From JBDLIL01 sp039714855 (GTDB lineage Bacteria > Patescibacteriota > Microgenomatia > UBA1400 > PJMF01): a DNA stretch of 14,881 nt. Location: assembly GCA_039714855.1 (NCBI GenBank), contig JBDLIL010000022.1, positions 1 through 14,881 of the forward strand, in the 5' to 3' direction. Of this stretch, positions 1-7,425 are shown one piece after another (within the stretch, counting starts at the first letter, position 1; the number at the start of each line of letters is the position of its first letter). Made by a program: the position numbers and the translations under genes. Under the pieces are notes generated by a model that saw only the letters and a list, made by a program, of their open reading frames with translations, ran no database searches and was not told the origin of the DNA.

Positions 1-13
1 CTTGGGTTAACAT
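1..13 (-). CDS. Possible 5' end of a minus-strand gene leaving the window
   Basis: On the minus strand a perfect TATAAT (plus 21-26) is followed after 7 nt by ATG (plus 11-13). Only four codons (M-L-T-Q) lie inside the window, so the product cannot be named. The call rests on the same -10-to-ATG spacing seen at other genes here (SDR at 11218, PQ-loop at 12138, fic at 8499). It could equally be a chance ATG. Confidence 0.3.
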
Positions 14-33
14 GAGGAGTATTATACCTCAGC

Positions 34-106
34 AAACTCCTCTCCAGACTTGGAGAGGACATCTGACAAATTTTGAGCCTGACGAAAAATTTTCAGATAG
101 GTGAGG
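34..106 (+). repeat. Solo double-hairpin element related to the DUF559 flanks
   Basis: Two adjacent hairpins are visible. The first has an 8-bp stem (39-46 with 51-58, loop GACT). The second is a long AT-rich stem (61-74 with 86-98, one bulged base). Around the second the order is GACATCTG - stem - CAGATAGGTG. The element left of the DUF559 gene at 3422-3477 has the same order: AACTC, hairpin, GACATCTG, hairpin, CAGATAGAGGTG. No DUF559 gene follows here; the element abuts the stop codon of the CPBP-like gene. It looks like a solo or relic end of the same repeat family. Confidence 0.6.
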
Positions 107-754
107 TCAGCATTTAAAACTAAAAAAGCACGAGAGCGATATTAAAAAATTAATAATAGCATGGGAAATTGTTGCTAGAATCAAATTGGGATATTTTAGA
201 TAAACATAAGCAAACACTGCTCCCATCACAAAAGCAGTTAAAAAAGAAAACCAAATTGGCTCGGCAATTACCATGGTGTGCATCAAACCAAACAAGAATC
301 CGTTTAGTAAAATAATTTGCAAATTACTACTCATAACTAATGACTGCAATTTAACCAAATAACTTTTAAAAATAAATGCTTGAGCGAGTGATGACAAAAT
401 AAACAAGCCTCTAAAATGCCATGAAGTAAATAAATCTGGACGAATTGGTCTACTCAACACTTGCTTCAATAAAATTACACCAAAAACAAGCAAAAGAGTA
501 ATAAAAGAGTAAAGAGGCAATGCTTTTTTAATATTATCAACTCTTAATCCCAAATCTGCTTTGTTCCACTTATTTTTTTTGATAAAAACTAAAATTATTG
601 CTATTAAAATTGGAAAAACTGACCAAGCTGTTATTTTGTATGCTTCACGAGCATACCACTGATAAACAAATCTTAATAACAAAGTTTGAACCAAAAGATA
701 AAATGAAAAAAATGCCAACTGAATATGATATTTATTTATTGCTTTTTTTAACAT
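107..754 (-). CDS. CPBP-like membrane protein without catalytic glutamates
   Basis: This 215-residue, strongly hydrophobic protein (six to eight membrane segments) resembles the CPBP (CAAX protease/bacteriocin-processing, Abi) family. Motif 2 appears as FGLMH (H159) and motif 3 as SHAIINF (H198, N202). In active members motif 1 reads EExxxR; the aligned stretch here (residues 121-133) has A124-Q125 for the two glutamates and K130 for the arginine, so metalloprotease activity is doubtful. An SD-like AGAGGAG lies about 10 nt before the ATG. It is the last gene of a minus-strand run (dehydrogenase, LysE, DUF2164, this gene), 44 nt after the DUF2164 stop. Its own stop abuts the repeat at 34-106. 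Family call moderately sure; function unknown. Confidence 0.65.
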   Translation of the reverse strand: MLKKAINKYHIQLAFFSFYLLVQTLLLRFVYQWYAREAYKITAWSVFPILIAIILVFIKKNKWNKADLGLRVDNIKKALPLYSFITLLLVFGVILLKQVLSRPIRPDLFTSWHFRGLFILSSLAQAFIFKSYLVKLQSLVMSSNLQIILLNGFLFGLMHTMVIAEPIWFSFLTAFVMGAVFAYVYLKYPNLILATISHAIINFLISLSCFFSFKC

Positions 755-782
755 ATGGCAATTGCTCCTCTCCCAACAACCC

Positions 783-818
783 CACTTCGACTCTCCCGCT
801 AAGCGGGATCGCTCAGTG
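783..818. repeat. Nested palindromic repeat overlapping the DUF2164 3' end
   Basis: An outer dyad CACTTCGACT...CGCTCAGTG (783-792, 810-818) encloses a near-perfect palindrome, TCCCGCT-A-AGCGGGA (794-808). The outer pair reads like a repeat unit interrupted by the inner palindrome. The stop codon and the last residues (ALSDPA) of the DUF2164 protein are encoded inside it. It could also act as an intercistronic hairpin between DUF2164 and the CPBP-like gene. A similar TCCCGC/GCGGGA palindrome occurs at 14805-14821. Confidence 0.6.
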
Positions 819-1056
819 CAAGCATCTCCAGCTCCAAATCACCCAACCTTTGCTCAACTATTTTTTTAGCGTCTTTTACGCCTTTTTGATAAACATCTTT
901 GAAAATCAATTCTAGGAAAAAATCTAAGATTTGTTCCGCGGCAATCATGCCGATTTCTTGATCGCGCTCCGTGGCGAAATGATCAATTATATCGCTAACA
1001 TATTTGCGCCTTTGCTCGTCAGATAAAATATCCCAAACAGGTTTTCGCTTTGTCAT
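799..1056 (-). CDS. DUF2164 family protein
   Basis: An 85-residue soluble, charged protein matching the DUF2164 pattern: LSDEQRRKYVSDIIDHF near the N-terminus, then a DQEIG...AAEQILDFFLELI core, then VYQKGVKDAKKIVEQRL. No function is established for the family. The ATG lies 2 nt after the LysE stop and has no SD, so translation is probably coupled to the exporter upstream. The last residues (ALSDPA) come from a palindromic repeat, so the original C-terminus may have been replaced. Confidence 0.8.
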   Translation of the reverse strand: MTKRKPVWDILSDEQRRKYVSDIIDHFATERDQEIGMIAAEQILDFFLELIFKDVYQKGVKDAKKIVEQRLGDLELEMLALSDPA

Positions 1057-1058
1057 AG

Positions 1059-1679
1059 TTAAAATAATAATATTAGTAATGCCAATAATATCAACGCTCC
1101 ACCTAAGCTTTTATTAATTAAATTTTGATATTTATTATAAATAAGTAAGACTCTATTTTGTGTAAAAAAGATACTTAACAGCGACGCCATAAAAAGTGAA
1201 TTTAGCGGCATAATGATTACTAAAAAAATTATTACCCAAATAGGAGCGCTAGCTGCAAATACACTAGCAAATATACTGGCAAAAAATAGAGATGCTTTTG
1301 GGCTCAAAATATTTGTTAAGAAGCCTGTTTTAAATGCTGAAAATCTCGAAATATCTTTTTGTTTTTCTTTAGATTCTGATTTTTTGCTGACAATATTTAA
1401 TTGCAAGGTTTTGACACCCAAATACGTCAAGTAAACTACCCCCAAATATTTAATAATATTAAATAGAAAATTTGAGTTTGAAATGATTAGTGCTATACCA
1501 GTTACCGAATAAGTAACATGGATCAAATTTCCTAGAGCAATACCTGCTGCTGTCCAAAATCCTGTCTTGCGAGAATAAATTACAGAGTTCCTAACTATCA
1601 AAACAAAGAGAGGGCCTGGCGTCAACCAAGCAAAAAAATGAATTGTCAAAATCGTGCTTATTAAAATTAGGTTTTCCAT
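1059..1679 (-). CDS. LysE/RhtB-family amino-acid exporter
   Basis: This 206-residue protein has the size and five-to-six-helix layout of the LysE/RhtB superfamily, which exports amino acids and related metabolites across the inner membrane. The signature TPGP is at residues 20-23, followed by a Gly/Ala-rich second helix (residues 41-50, GFWTAAGIAL). A short basic/acidic loop (about 98-110) precedes the conserved GFLTNILSPKA segment (118-128). The start lies 6 nt after the dehydrogenase stop with no SD, consistent with a coupled operon. The substrate cannot be inferred from sequence alone. Confidence 0.85.
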   Translation of the reverse strand: MENLILISTILTIHFFAWLTPGPLFVLIVRNSVIYSRKTGFWTAAGIALGNLIHVTYSVTGIALIISNSNFLFNIIKYLGVVYLTYLGVKTLQLNIVSKKSESKEKQKDISRFSAFKTGFLTNILSPKASLFFASIFASVFAASAPIWVIIFLVIIMPLNSLFMASLLSIFFTQNRVLLIYNKYQNLINKSLGGALILLALLILLF

Positions 1680-1685
1680 TCTAAA

Positions 1686-2624
1686 TTAATCAATTCTATT
1701 CAATCTCTTGCCATCCACAAAAGCCCTAATCCCATCCACAGTAATTTGGGCCTTACGCTGCAAAGCTTCTTTGGTTTTATATGCAATATGAGGTGTAAGT
1801 AAAGAATTACTTGCTTTTGTTAACAGATCATCTTTTGGCAATGGTTCTTGATCATAAACATCTATGGCAGCTCCTGCAATTTGTTTCTCATTTAAAGCTT
1901 GAGTCAAATCAACTTGATTTACAATCGGCCCTCTAGCCGTGTTCACCAAATAAGCCAAGGGCTTCATAAGCTCAAAATGTTTTTTATTTATCAAATTTTT
2001 AGTCTGCTCATTGAGAGGCACATGAACAGTAATAACATCTGCTTGCTGACAAAGCTCTTCTAAAGTATCAAGATATTTACCATCTAAATCTACAAACTCT
2101 TGCCTTTTAGTTTTTGACCAAGCGATAAGTTTGCAACCAAAAGCATTAAATAATTCAGCTACTCTGAGACCAATTTCTCCAGTGCCGACTATCCCAATAG
2201 TCTTACCGAACAATTCTATTCCAGCTGTAAGAGCACTCCAATCTCCAGATCTAGCCACAGGCATCACTTCAGGAATTTGTCTTAAAAGCGAAATTGCTAA
2301 ACTAATAGTCAGCTCAGCTACAGAATTGGTAGAGTAGGCAGGTACATTAAAAACAGCAATATTTCTTTCACGACAGAGGTTTAAATCAACCTGGTCAAAA
2401 CCAGTAAAAGAACAGGCTACAAATTTAATATTAGAATATCTATTTAATAAGTCTTTATCTACTTTGTGTTTCACTGTCACAATTCCGCTTACATCATCTG
2501 CCTGATTAATATTCTTTTCTTCCCATATTACCTCATAATCCAAATTTGCTTTTTTTACCATCTTTTTAAATTCAATCCTATCCACTCCAATATCTTGCAG
2601 GACAAGTATAATTTGTTCGCTCAT
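1686..2624 (-). CDS. D-isomer-specific 2-hydroxyacid dehydrogenase
   Basis: NAD-dependent dehydrogenase of the D-2-hydroxyacid family (D-lactate, glycerate or phosphoglycerate type); it would interconvert a 2-oxoacid and a D-2-hydroxyacid in the cytoplasm. Counting from the chosen ATG (312 residues), the Rossmann motif GxGxxG is G147-G149-G152, and the catalytic triad is R231 (NTARG), E260 (DQEP) and H279 (TPHIAY). The frame is open 30 codons further upstream, but that part is untypical and would overlap the divergent methyltransferase. The ATG at 2622-2624 has an SD (AAAGGGA, spacer about 6). No ACT domain follows, so feedback-regulated SerA is unlikely. First gene of the run with lysE, DUF2164 and the CPBP-like gene. 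Confidence 0.9.
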   Translation of the reverse strand: MSEQIILVLQDIGVDRIEFKKMVKKANLDYEVIWEEKNINQADDVSGIVTVKHKVDKDLLNRYSNIKFVACSFTGFDQVDLNLCRERNIAVFNVPAYSTNSVAELTISLAISLLRQIPEVMPVARSGDWSALTAGIELFGKTIGIVGTGEIGLRVAELFNAFGCKLIAWSKTKRQEFVDLDGKYLDTLEELCQQADVITVHVPLNEQTKNLINKKHFELMKPLAYLVNTARGPIVNQVDLTQALNEKQIAGAAIDVYDQEPLPKDDLLTKASNSLLTPHIAYKTKEALQRKAQITVDGIRAFVDGKRLNRID

Positions 2625-2651
2625 ATTTTCCCTTTCTGGAGATATAATAGC
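2625..2651. promoter_or_regulatory. 27-bp divergent gene start region
   Basis: Only 27 bp separate the dehydrogenase and methyltransferase starts. On the plus strand GGAG (2638-2641) and a perfect TATAAT (2643-2648) precede ATG 2652. On the minus strand an AAAGGGA SD precedes ATG 2624. No good -35 was found for either side. The two promoters must overlap the neighbouring coding sequence. Confidence 0.5.
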
Positions 2652-3422
2652 ATGACTTATATGAACAAAAAAATAATTCAAGATCTTAATAATCTCAATA
2701 CTAAATTTTACCAAGCTGTAGCAGATAGTTTTAGTGATTCTAGAAACTCCGCATGGCAGGGTTGGGAAAAACTAATACCTCAATTAAGTTCACTATTCAT
2801 AAGTCATAAATCACCAAAAGTGCTAGACTTGGGTTGCGGCAATGCTCGCTTTGCTGAGTTTTTGATTCAAAAATTTCCTAAACTCAAAATTAATTATTTT
2901 GGCCTAGATAGCAATGCCGATTTGCTTAAAATCGCTGAAGAAAAACTCATAAATCACAATTCATGCATCAGATCTCAATTTCAACAAGTTGACCTAGTTA
3001 GTGAATTGCTTAACGACAATTTTAAAAATAGATTAAAAAGTGAAAACTATGATTTAGTAGTCGCTTTTGGCCTCATGCATCATCTACCTAGTTTTGAAAT
3101 TAGAGTTAAATTATTAAAATTATTAGCTGATTTATTACCCAAAAACTCATATCTAATTATTGCTTTCTGGCAATTTCATAAATCCGAAAGACTCATGCGC
3201 AAAGTAGTAAACCCTGGATTAGTGAAAATTAATAAAAAAGAATTAGAAAAAAATGATTTTATTTTAGATTGGCAAAGAGGAAAAACGGCTCACAGATATT
3301 GTCATAGTTTTACTGACGAAGAAATAGAAAAATTAGTTGAAGAATCAGGATTACAATTAGCATCTAGCTTTAATGCCGATGGCAAAGAGAATTTGAATAG
3401 ATACGCTGTGCTGAGAAAATAA
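2652..3422 (+). CDS. Trm9/ALKBH8-like SAM-dependent methyltransferase
   Basis: A 256-residue class I methyltransferase. Motif I is KVLDLGCGNARF (56-67), the acidic SAM-binding residue is D86 in FGLDSNADLL, and motif IV is AFGLMHHLP (138-146). The arrangement recalls Trm9/ALKBH8 tRNA wobble-uridine methyltransferases: an FYQAVADSFSDSR opening like their HFSxTR stretch, an HH after motif IV, a Trp in the following strand (W173), and a late HRYCHSFTDEEIE block (214-225). The exact substrate is therefore inferred as a tRNA base, not shown. ATG 2652 has GGAG 10 nt upstream; ATG 2661 is an alternative that fits the TATAAT at 2643-2648 better as a near-leaderless start. The frame is open upstream but that part is low-complexity and overlaps the dehydrogenase. 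Confidence 0.75.
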   Translation: MTYMNKKIIQDLNNLNTKFYQAVADSFSDSRNSAWQGWEKLIPQLSSLFISHKSPKVLDLGCGNARFAEFLIQKFPKLKINYFGLDSNADLLKIAEEKLINHNSCIRSQFQQVDLVSELLNDNFKNRLKSENYDLVVAFGLMHHLPSFEIRVKLLKLLADLLPKNSYLIIAFWQFHKSERLMRKVVNPGLVKINKKELEKNDFILDWQRGKTAHRYCHSFTDEEIEKLVEESGLQLASSFNADGKENLNRYAVLRK

Positions 3423-3477
3423 ACTCTCCTCTTAACTTAAAGAGGAGACATCTGGCGTTAGCCAGATAGAGGTGTTT
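3422..3477 (+). repeat. Left double-hairpin flank of the DUF559 unit
   Basis: First hairpin CTCCTCTT / AAGAGGAG (about 3425-3448), then GACATCTGGC-GTTA-GCCAGATAG as a second hairpin (about 3450-3470), then AGGTGTTT leading into the DUF559 ATG. The reverse complement of 3836-3887 has the same order, so the gene is bracketed by inverted repeats. The first stem could also terminate the methyltransferase transcript, but no U-tract follows it. Confidence 0.75.
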
Positions 3478-3852
3478 ATGGGAACTATAATTCCTTATGA
3501 CCCCAAATTAAAACAGAGAGCTAGTTATTTGAGAAATCATAGCACTAGAGCAGAGATTATGCTTTGGAACGAGCTTAAAGGAAAAAAAATGTTGGGCTAT
3601 GATTTTAATAGACAAAAACCTATTTTAAATTACATAGTAGACTTTTTCTGCATGAAATTAAGGCTTGTTATAGAAATCGACGGAGAGAGTCACGACTTTA
3701 AATCAGAATATGACTTAGTAAGACAAAATAATATTGAAAATTTAGATATAGTTGTATTTAGATTTTCAGAGAAAGAGGTAAAAAAAGATATACAAAGTGT
3801 TTTAGATTCTATTCGTATTTGGATTGAAAACAAACACCCCGAATTCAGCTAA
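3478..3852 (+). CDS. DUF559 (Vsr-like) endonuclease-domain protein
   Basis: A 124-residue protein of the DUF559 family, which has the restriction-endonuclease/Vsr fold. The usual opening is present (IIPYDPKLKQRASYLRNHSTRAEIMLWNEL in parts, with E26), then GYDFNRQKPI (40-49), D55 in YIVDFFC and VIEIDGESHD (64-73), matching the PD-(D/E)xK-type active-site region. The ATG at 3478 was chosen because families start near there; a GTG at 3472 is also in frame. The last residues (HPEFS) and the stop codon are encoded by the right-hand repeat. The gene stands alone between inverted double hairpins, with a solo copy of the hairpin unit at 34-106, which suggests a self-contained mobile unit. Biological role of the family is not settled. 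Confidence 0.85.
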   Translation: MGTIIPYDPKLKQRASYLRNHSTRAEIMLWNELKGKKMLGYDFNRQKPILNYIVDFFCMKLRLVIEIDGESHDFKSEYDLVRQNNIENLDIVVFRFSEKEVKKDIQSVLDSIRIWIENKHPEFS

Positions 3853-3888
3853 AGCTGAATCTGCCCCTCTTTAATAAGAGGGGACTCA
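3836..3888 (-). repeat. Right double-hairpin flank of the DUF559 unit
   Basis: Inverted counterpart of 3422-3477. From the gene outward it has CACCCC, an ATTCAGCT/AGCTGAAT hairpin (3843-3860) containing the DUF559 stop, then CCCCTCTT/AAGAGGGG (3864-3883). The outer edge, GACTCA, overlaps the stop codon of the VIT1-like gene at 3886-3888. The hairpins keep their shape although their sequences differ from the left flank, implying selection on structure. Confidence 0.75.
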
Positions 3889-4437
3889 TCCGCTCACCAT
3901 ACTCTCCACCCACATTCCCAAACCGTAGGCTACTACAGCGGCTATAGCCCCAATACCCAACATTTCCAAACCATTTTTAATCCATGAACCTTTAGTAAGC
4001 AATGTTCGCAAACTTCCGACTGCAAATAAAATAAGAGCAGTAAAAATAATTGACAATTTAAATTGATCAGCAAAACACAAACTACAAATGTTGACCATCT
4101 GCAATAAGTAAGGAATCAGCGGAAAAGTTCCTGCTATTACGAAAGCTACAAACGTTATCAATCCAGTGTGCCAAGCATTTTTACATTCACAATCGTCTTT
4201 ATCCTTCTGATGAGCTTTTAATTTACGCTCAGAGCGCTCACCCAAGAAATCACCCAAACCCATACTCAGTCCATCAGCAATCATATTTGCTATACCAAGA
4301 ATTAAAACAACTTTGGCATTTAGTCCAGCGCCAGCCACACCAGCCACCACTGCAAAAGTAGTAATAATACCATCGTTGGCACCATATACAGCTGCTTTTA
4401 ATAAGGCAGGGTTTTTGGAAATTGCTTTAAGTATCAT
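3886..4437 (-). CDS. VIT1/CCC1-family metal transporter
   Basis: A 183-residue membrane protein with the VIT1/CCC1 signature: AVYGANDGIITTFAVVAGVAGAGL in two parts (16-39) and IANMIADGLSMGLGDFLGERSE (49-70), including the conserved D22, D55, M58 and E67. Family members move Fe2+ or Mn2+, usually out of the cytosol. The long Glu-rich metal-binding loop of plant/yeast proteins is replaced by a short charged loop containing DCEC (82-85). Four to five membrane helices are expected. A TG-extended -10 (TGC-TAGGAT, plus 4443-4451) lies 5 nt before the ATG with no SD, suggesting a leaderless mRNA. Its stop codon touches the DUF559 right flank. Confidence 0.88.
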   Translation of the reverse strand: MILKAISKNPALLKAAVYGANDGIITTFAVVAGVAGAGLNAKVVLILGIANMIADGLSMGLGDFLGERSERKLKAHQKDKDDCECKNAWHTGLITFVAFVIAGTFPLIPYLLQMVNICSLCFADQFKLSIIFTALILFAVGSLRTLLTKGSWIKNGLEMLGIGAIAAVVAYGLGMWVESMVSG

Positions 4438-4498
4438 AAGCTATCCTAGCACAGCGATTTATTTGAAGAACATTGCCAAAACATATAGTTTTCTCTTA

Positions 4499-7408
4499 TC
4501 AAAAATTTTCTATAATCTTTTGCGAATTAATCTCGATTCCGTTTACATCCAATTCCAACACCCAAACCCGGTTCACAGGCTCTTCGTCAAAGTAAGTATT
4601 TATATAATTGAAATCTTTTTTAATAAAATCCAAAACTTCTTCAGGAGATTTTTCTAAGCTGCTTTTGTCAGCAAAAAGATGCCAATTTACTTTTAAATTT
4701 TCTGAATACTGAGTGGTAACTTTTTTATCTTCTTCTGTAAGCTGCTCTGTCCAATCTAAAGAATTACTAATAATTATAAAGTCTGTAATTTCTGGATTTT
4801 GATAAAGTTGTAATAAAGTGTCAAAAAAGAAGATTTTCTGATTTTGATTAGGCTCTTCTTTATTGTCATCTAAAAACAAAATTAATTTATTGCCCAACAC
4901 AAATCTTTGATGAGCTGGGCCATACTCACTACTATCACTAGTATGATCACTAATGGCGTAAACTACCGGCTTATTTATTGGATCTATAAATCCCTGCCTA
5001 AAATTAAAACCATGATTTACTTCTATTTTGTCAATGCTTTTGCCCACAAATATAAAAGCATCAACATCGAAATTATTAAATAATTTTTTATATCTATTTA
5101 TATTATTGATGCTATTTTGCTTAGGATTAAAAAATCTAGCCACTTTATTGGTAGATAAAATAATTTTATGAGTTTCTTTTTTAGCAAAAGTTTTTTGATT
5201 AGCAGTAATTGGCTGAGAAGTTATTTTTAATTTTTGTTCCAGTATTTTGAAAATATTACATCTATGCTCACAATCAATGCTTTCTAAACTCAAAGCAAAT
5301 TTTTTACTCAAATCTAAAATATTATTAATTTCAGCTTCATCTTGAACATGCCTAGCAGCATTGGAAAAATACAAATTTTGCCAGTCCTGCGAAGCCTTGG
5401 CGAAGTAGGGATAATTATTTTCCAAATTATCTTGCAATTTTATTATTTTATAATCAGAATTTTTAAACAAACTTATATAATCTGGGTTTAAATGGCTTAG
5501 TATTACTGGAACTTGATCGGGATCGGCTAAATTTTCTGCCAGAATATTCATGCGCCTTACCGCTCGATACTGATGAGTGTCATAGCTATCTCTAAAATTA
5601 TTTAAGATTATTTCGCTTACCTTAGTATTAAAAATAATTAATATTGATAATATAAAAACCACAAGTAATTTTTCCAAACTTTTATAAAATTTAAATTTTT
5701 TAGAAAGAGTATAAATAGCAATGATAATAAATATTGCTAAAAATAAATTGGCAAAATAGTACATACTAGGATGAGCAAAAATAAAATAAAAGGGAACTAG
5801 ATAAATAATATATGGCAAGACATACGTAGAAACTTCACCCAAAAGCTGCTGACAGCTAGTAAAATCTTTTGCGAGACAAATAGCACTACGAACATAAATA
5901 GCAGCATGCTGATTATTAGAAAAACTTTGTACTGGGCTGTATTCTGAAAAAGGTCTTTTCTGTGCTAGCAAAATAAAGATAACTAATATTATTATTAATA
6001 AATAATTATTTTTGAATTTATTAGCCCAAGATTTAATAATTTTTTTATCTTCTAAAATTAATTTTTTCTCATTATCCAAACGACTAGATTTCAACACTAA
6101 GGCAGAAATTGCCCAAAAACTAAAAGCCACTTTGCTAGCTGCAAAAACATCTATTACTAGTGCGTTTATTAAAAGCCCAAAAAAACTAGCTAAATATCCA
6201 AGTCTTAATATTTTAATTAAACTATCTTTAGATTTAGATTTTCTAATATTAAAAAATAAATAATGAGCTGCAGCAAAGAAAAATATAAAACCTAAGATGC
6301 CTGTTTCTCCCAATGCTCTTAAATAATTGTTATCAGTACTGTCGGACTCTGTAAATTCACCAATTCCTAATTTATTCAGCGTGGCATAGCCCTTGCCTGT
6401 CCAAGGATTAATGCTAAATCCATATAAAGCTTGTGGCCAAAGGGTATCCAATCTAATTCCCATAGACAAGCCGTACTTGCGAGTATTGGAGGACCAGGTT
6501 TCATCAAATTGGCTACTAGTAACTTGGGAATCAGTAATTTTATTAAATAAACTTTCTTTATATTTGCCACCAACAATAACTAAAAATAAACTTAATAAAG
6601 CAATCCCAAATATTCCTAAACCTAAAATATATTTAAAACTAAATTTGTTTATTAAAAGTAAAGTTATTGCAATTAAAAAAGCCAAGAAAGCCATTTTAGA
6701 AGCACTCAGTAAAAGCAATGAAACACCGCTAATAAATATCAAACTGCTTATTACTTTTATTTTAAAATTTTTAATATATAAAATTAGAGTTAAGAGAATA
6801 GGTAGAGTAATGACTAAATAAGCTGCCAAATCATAATGACCACCAAAGGTCGAATGCACTCTCGCTCCGGCAGCCAAAGTCTGGGCTACACCTTTGCTAG
6901 CCTCCCGATTCATAGTGGAATAAACTGGCCACTGCAAAAACTTTTGCCCAAAACCATAAATACTAATCAAAGCTACGCTAAGAACTAATCCTGTCACAGC
7001 AATTTGAACATGCTTTTTACTCTTCACGCCGCTATAAAGAAAAAAGAAAACAGAAAAATATTCTAAATATCTAAAATAATGCAAAGCTGACTTGCTTATA
7101 TGCAAGAACTGAGAGGGGATAGTCTGCTGCAAAAATACTGCTACCAGCAGTGAAGTTAAGCCAATAAAAGCATAAGCAATTACCAATACTAGCATCGGCC
7201 AATTAATTTCTATTTTCTTACGTAAAGCTTGAATCAACCAAAACAATCCAGTAATTCCCACCAAAACATCCTCGAGTCTGACTCGTACTAGATATCCCGG
7301 TATAGCTTCAAATAAAGGGATTTTGGGATACAAGGGAATAAAAATAAGCAAAAACAAAGCAGCGGCAAAGATCCCGTGCTCATCTATAAAATCTAGCAAC
7401 TTTCTCAT
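4499..7408 (-). CDS. O-antigen ligase/polymerase-like (Wzy_C) protein with extra C-terminal domain
   Basis: A 969-residue membrane protein. Residues about 10-435 form a multi-helix WaaL/Wzy-type module: a large loop around 285-365 ends in STDNNYLRALGETGILGF (357-374), the hallmark of the Wzy_C family acting on undecaprenyl-linked glycans. Residues 468-600 add about four more helices. The remainder (about 605-969) is soluble. Within it, DAFIFVGKSID (783-793), KPVVYAISDHTSD (813-825), NKLILFLDDN (840-849) and TDFIIISNSLDW (875-886) follow the order of calcineurin-like phosphoesterase motifs (GD, GNHD, LDT, HxPxW) but without the metal ligands; this is inference. FAKASQD (669-675) derives from an inserted repeat. 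Six nt before the ATG is TAGAAT (plus 7415-7420), with no SD, so the mRNA is probably leaderless. Confidence 0.8.
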   Translation of the reverse strand: MRKLLDFIDEHGIFAAALFLLIFIPLYPKIPLFEAIPGYLVRVRLEDVLVGITGLFWLIQALRKKIEINWPMLVLVIAYAFIGLTSLLVAVFLQQTIPSQFLHISKSALHYFRYLEYFSVFFFLYSGVKSKKHVQIAVTGLVLSVALISIYGFGQKFLQWPVYSTMNREASKGVAQTLAAGARVHSTFGGHYDLAAYLVITLPILLTLILYIKNFKIKVISSLIFISGVSLLLLSASKMAFLAFLIAITLLLINKFSFKYILGLGIFGIALLSLFLVIVGGKYKESLFNKITDSQVTSSQFDETWSSNTRKYGLSMGIRLDTLWPQALYGFSINPWTGKGYATLNKLGIGEFTESDSTDNNYLRALGETGILGFIFFFAAAHYLFFNIRKSKSKDSLIKILRLGYLASFFGLLINALVIDVFAASKVAFSFWAISALVLKSSRLDNEKKLILEDKKIIKSWANKFKNNYLLIIILVIFILLAQKRPFSEYSPVQSFSNNQHAAIYVRSAICLAKDFTSCQQLLGEVSTYVLPYIIYLVPFYFIFAHPSMYYFANLFLAIFIIIAIYTLSKKFKFYKSLEKLLVVFILSILIIFNTKVSEIILNNFRDSYDTHQYRAVRRMNILAENLADPDQVPVILSHLNPDYISLFKNSDYKIIKLQDNLENNYPYFAKASQDWQNLYFSNAARHVQDEAEINNILDLSKKFALSLESIDCEHRCNIFKILEQKLKITSQPITANQKTFAKKETHKIILSTNKVARFFNPKQNSINNINRYKKLFNNFDVDAFIFVGKSIDKIEVNHGFNFRQGFIDPINKPVVYAISDHTSDSSEYGPAHQRFVLGNKLILFLDDNKEEPNQNQKIFFFDTLLQLYQNPEITDFIIISNSLDWTEQLTEEDKKVTTQYSENLKVNWHLFADKSSLEKSPEEVLDFIKKDFNYINTYFDEEPVNRVWVLELDVNGIEINSQKIIENF
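5388..5410 (+). repeat. Palindrome-like repeat inserted in frame in the polymerase gene
   Basis: The motif GCGAAGCCTTGGCGAAGT with CCT/AGG arms resembles CCGTAGCCTTGGCGAAGG at 11027-11044 and, less closely, the copies at 10705-10723 and 10974-10990. In the polymerase gene it encodes PYFAKASQD on the opposite strand without breaking the frame. This behaviour resembles the Rickettsia palindromic elements inserted within proteins. Confidence 0.55.
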
Positions 7409-7425
7409 TGCTACATTCTAACAAC

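Noticed and set aside
1..10. CTTGGGTTAA at the left edge matching the complement of sequence near 9865-9875
   Set aside because: Only about ten bases are shared and the flanks differ; chance is sufficient.
598..915. 105-codon plus-strand open frame across the CPBP-like and DUF2164 genes
   Set aside because: It is antisense to two recognisable genes, has no recognisable domain and no plausible start signal. Other antisense frames within the polymerase, helicase, fic and PQ-loop genes were dismissed for the same reason.
2466..2651. Long N-terminal extension of the methyltransferase
   Set aside because: The 62 extra residues are low-complexity, overlap the dehydrogenase 5' coding sequence on the other strand, and precede a better start with SD and -10 box.
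2625..2714. 30-residue extension of the D-2-hydroxyacid dehydrogenase
   Set aside because: It overlaps the divergent methyltransferase, and the internal ATG at 2622-2624 has a good SD and the family-typical N-terminus.
3425..3448. Rho-independent terminator after the methyltransferase
   Set aside because: The hairpin lacks a following T-run and is better explained as part of the DUF559 flank, although it might slow transcription.
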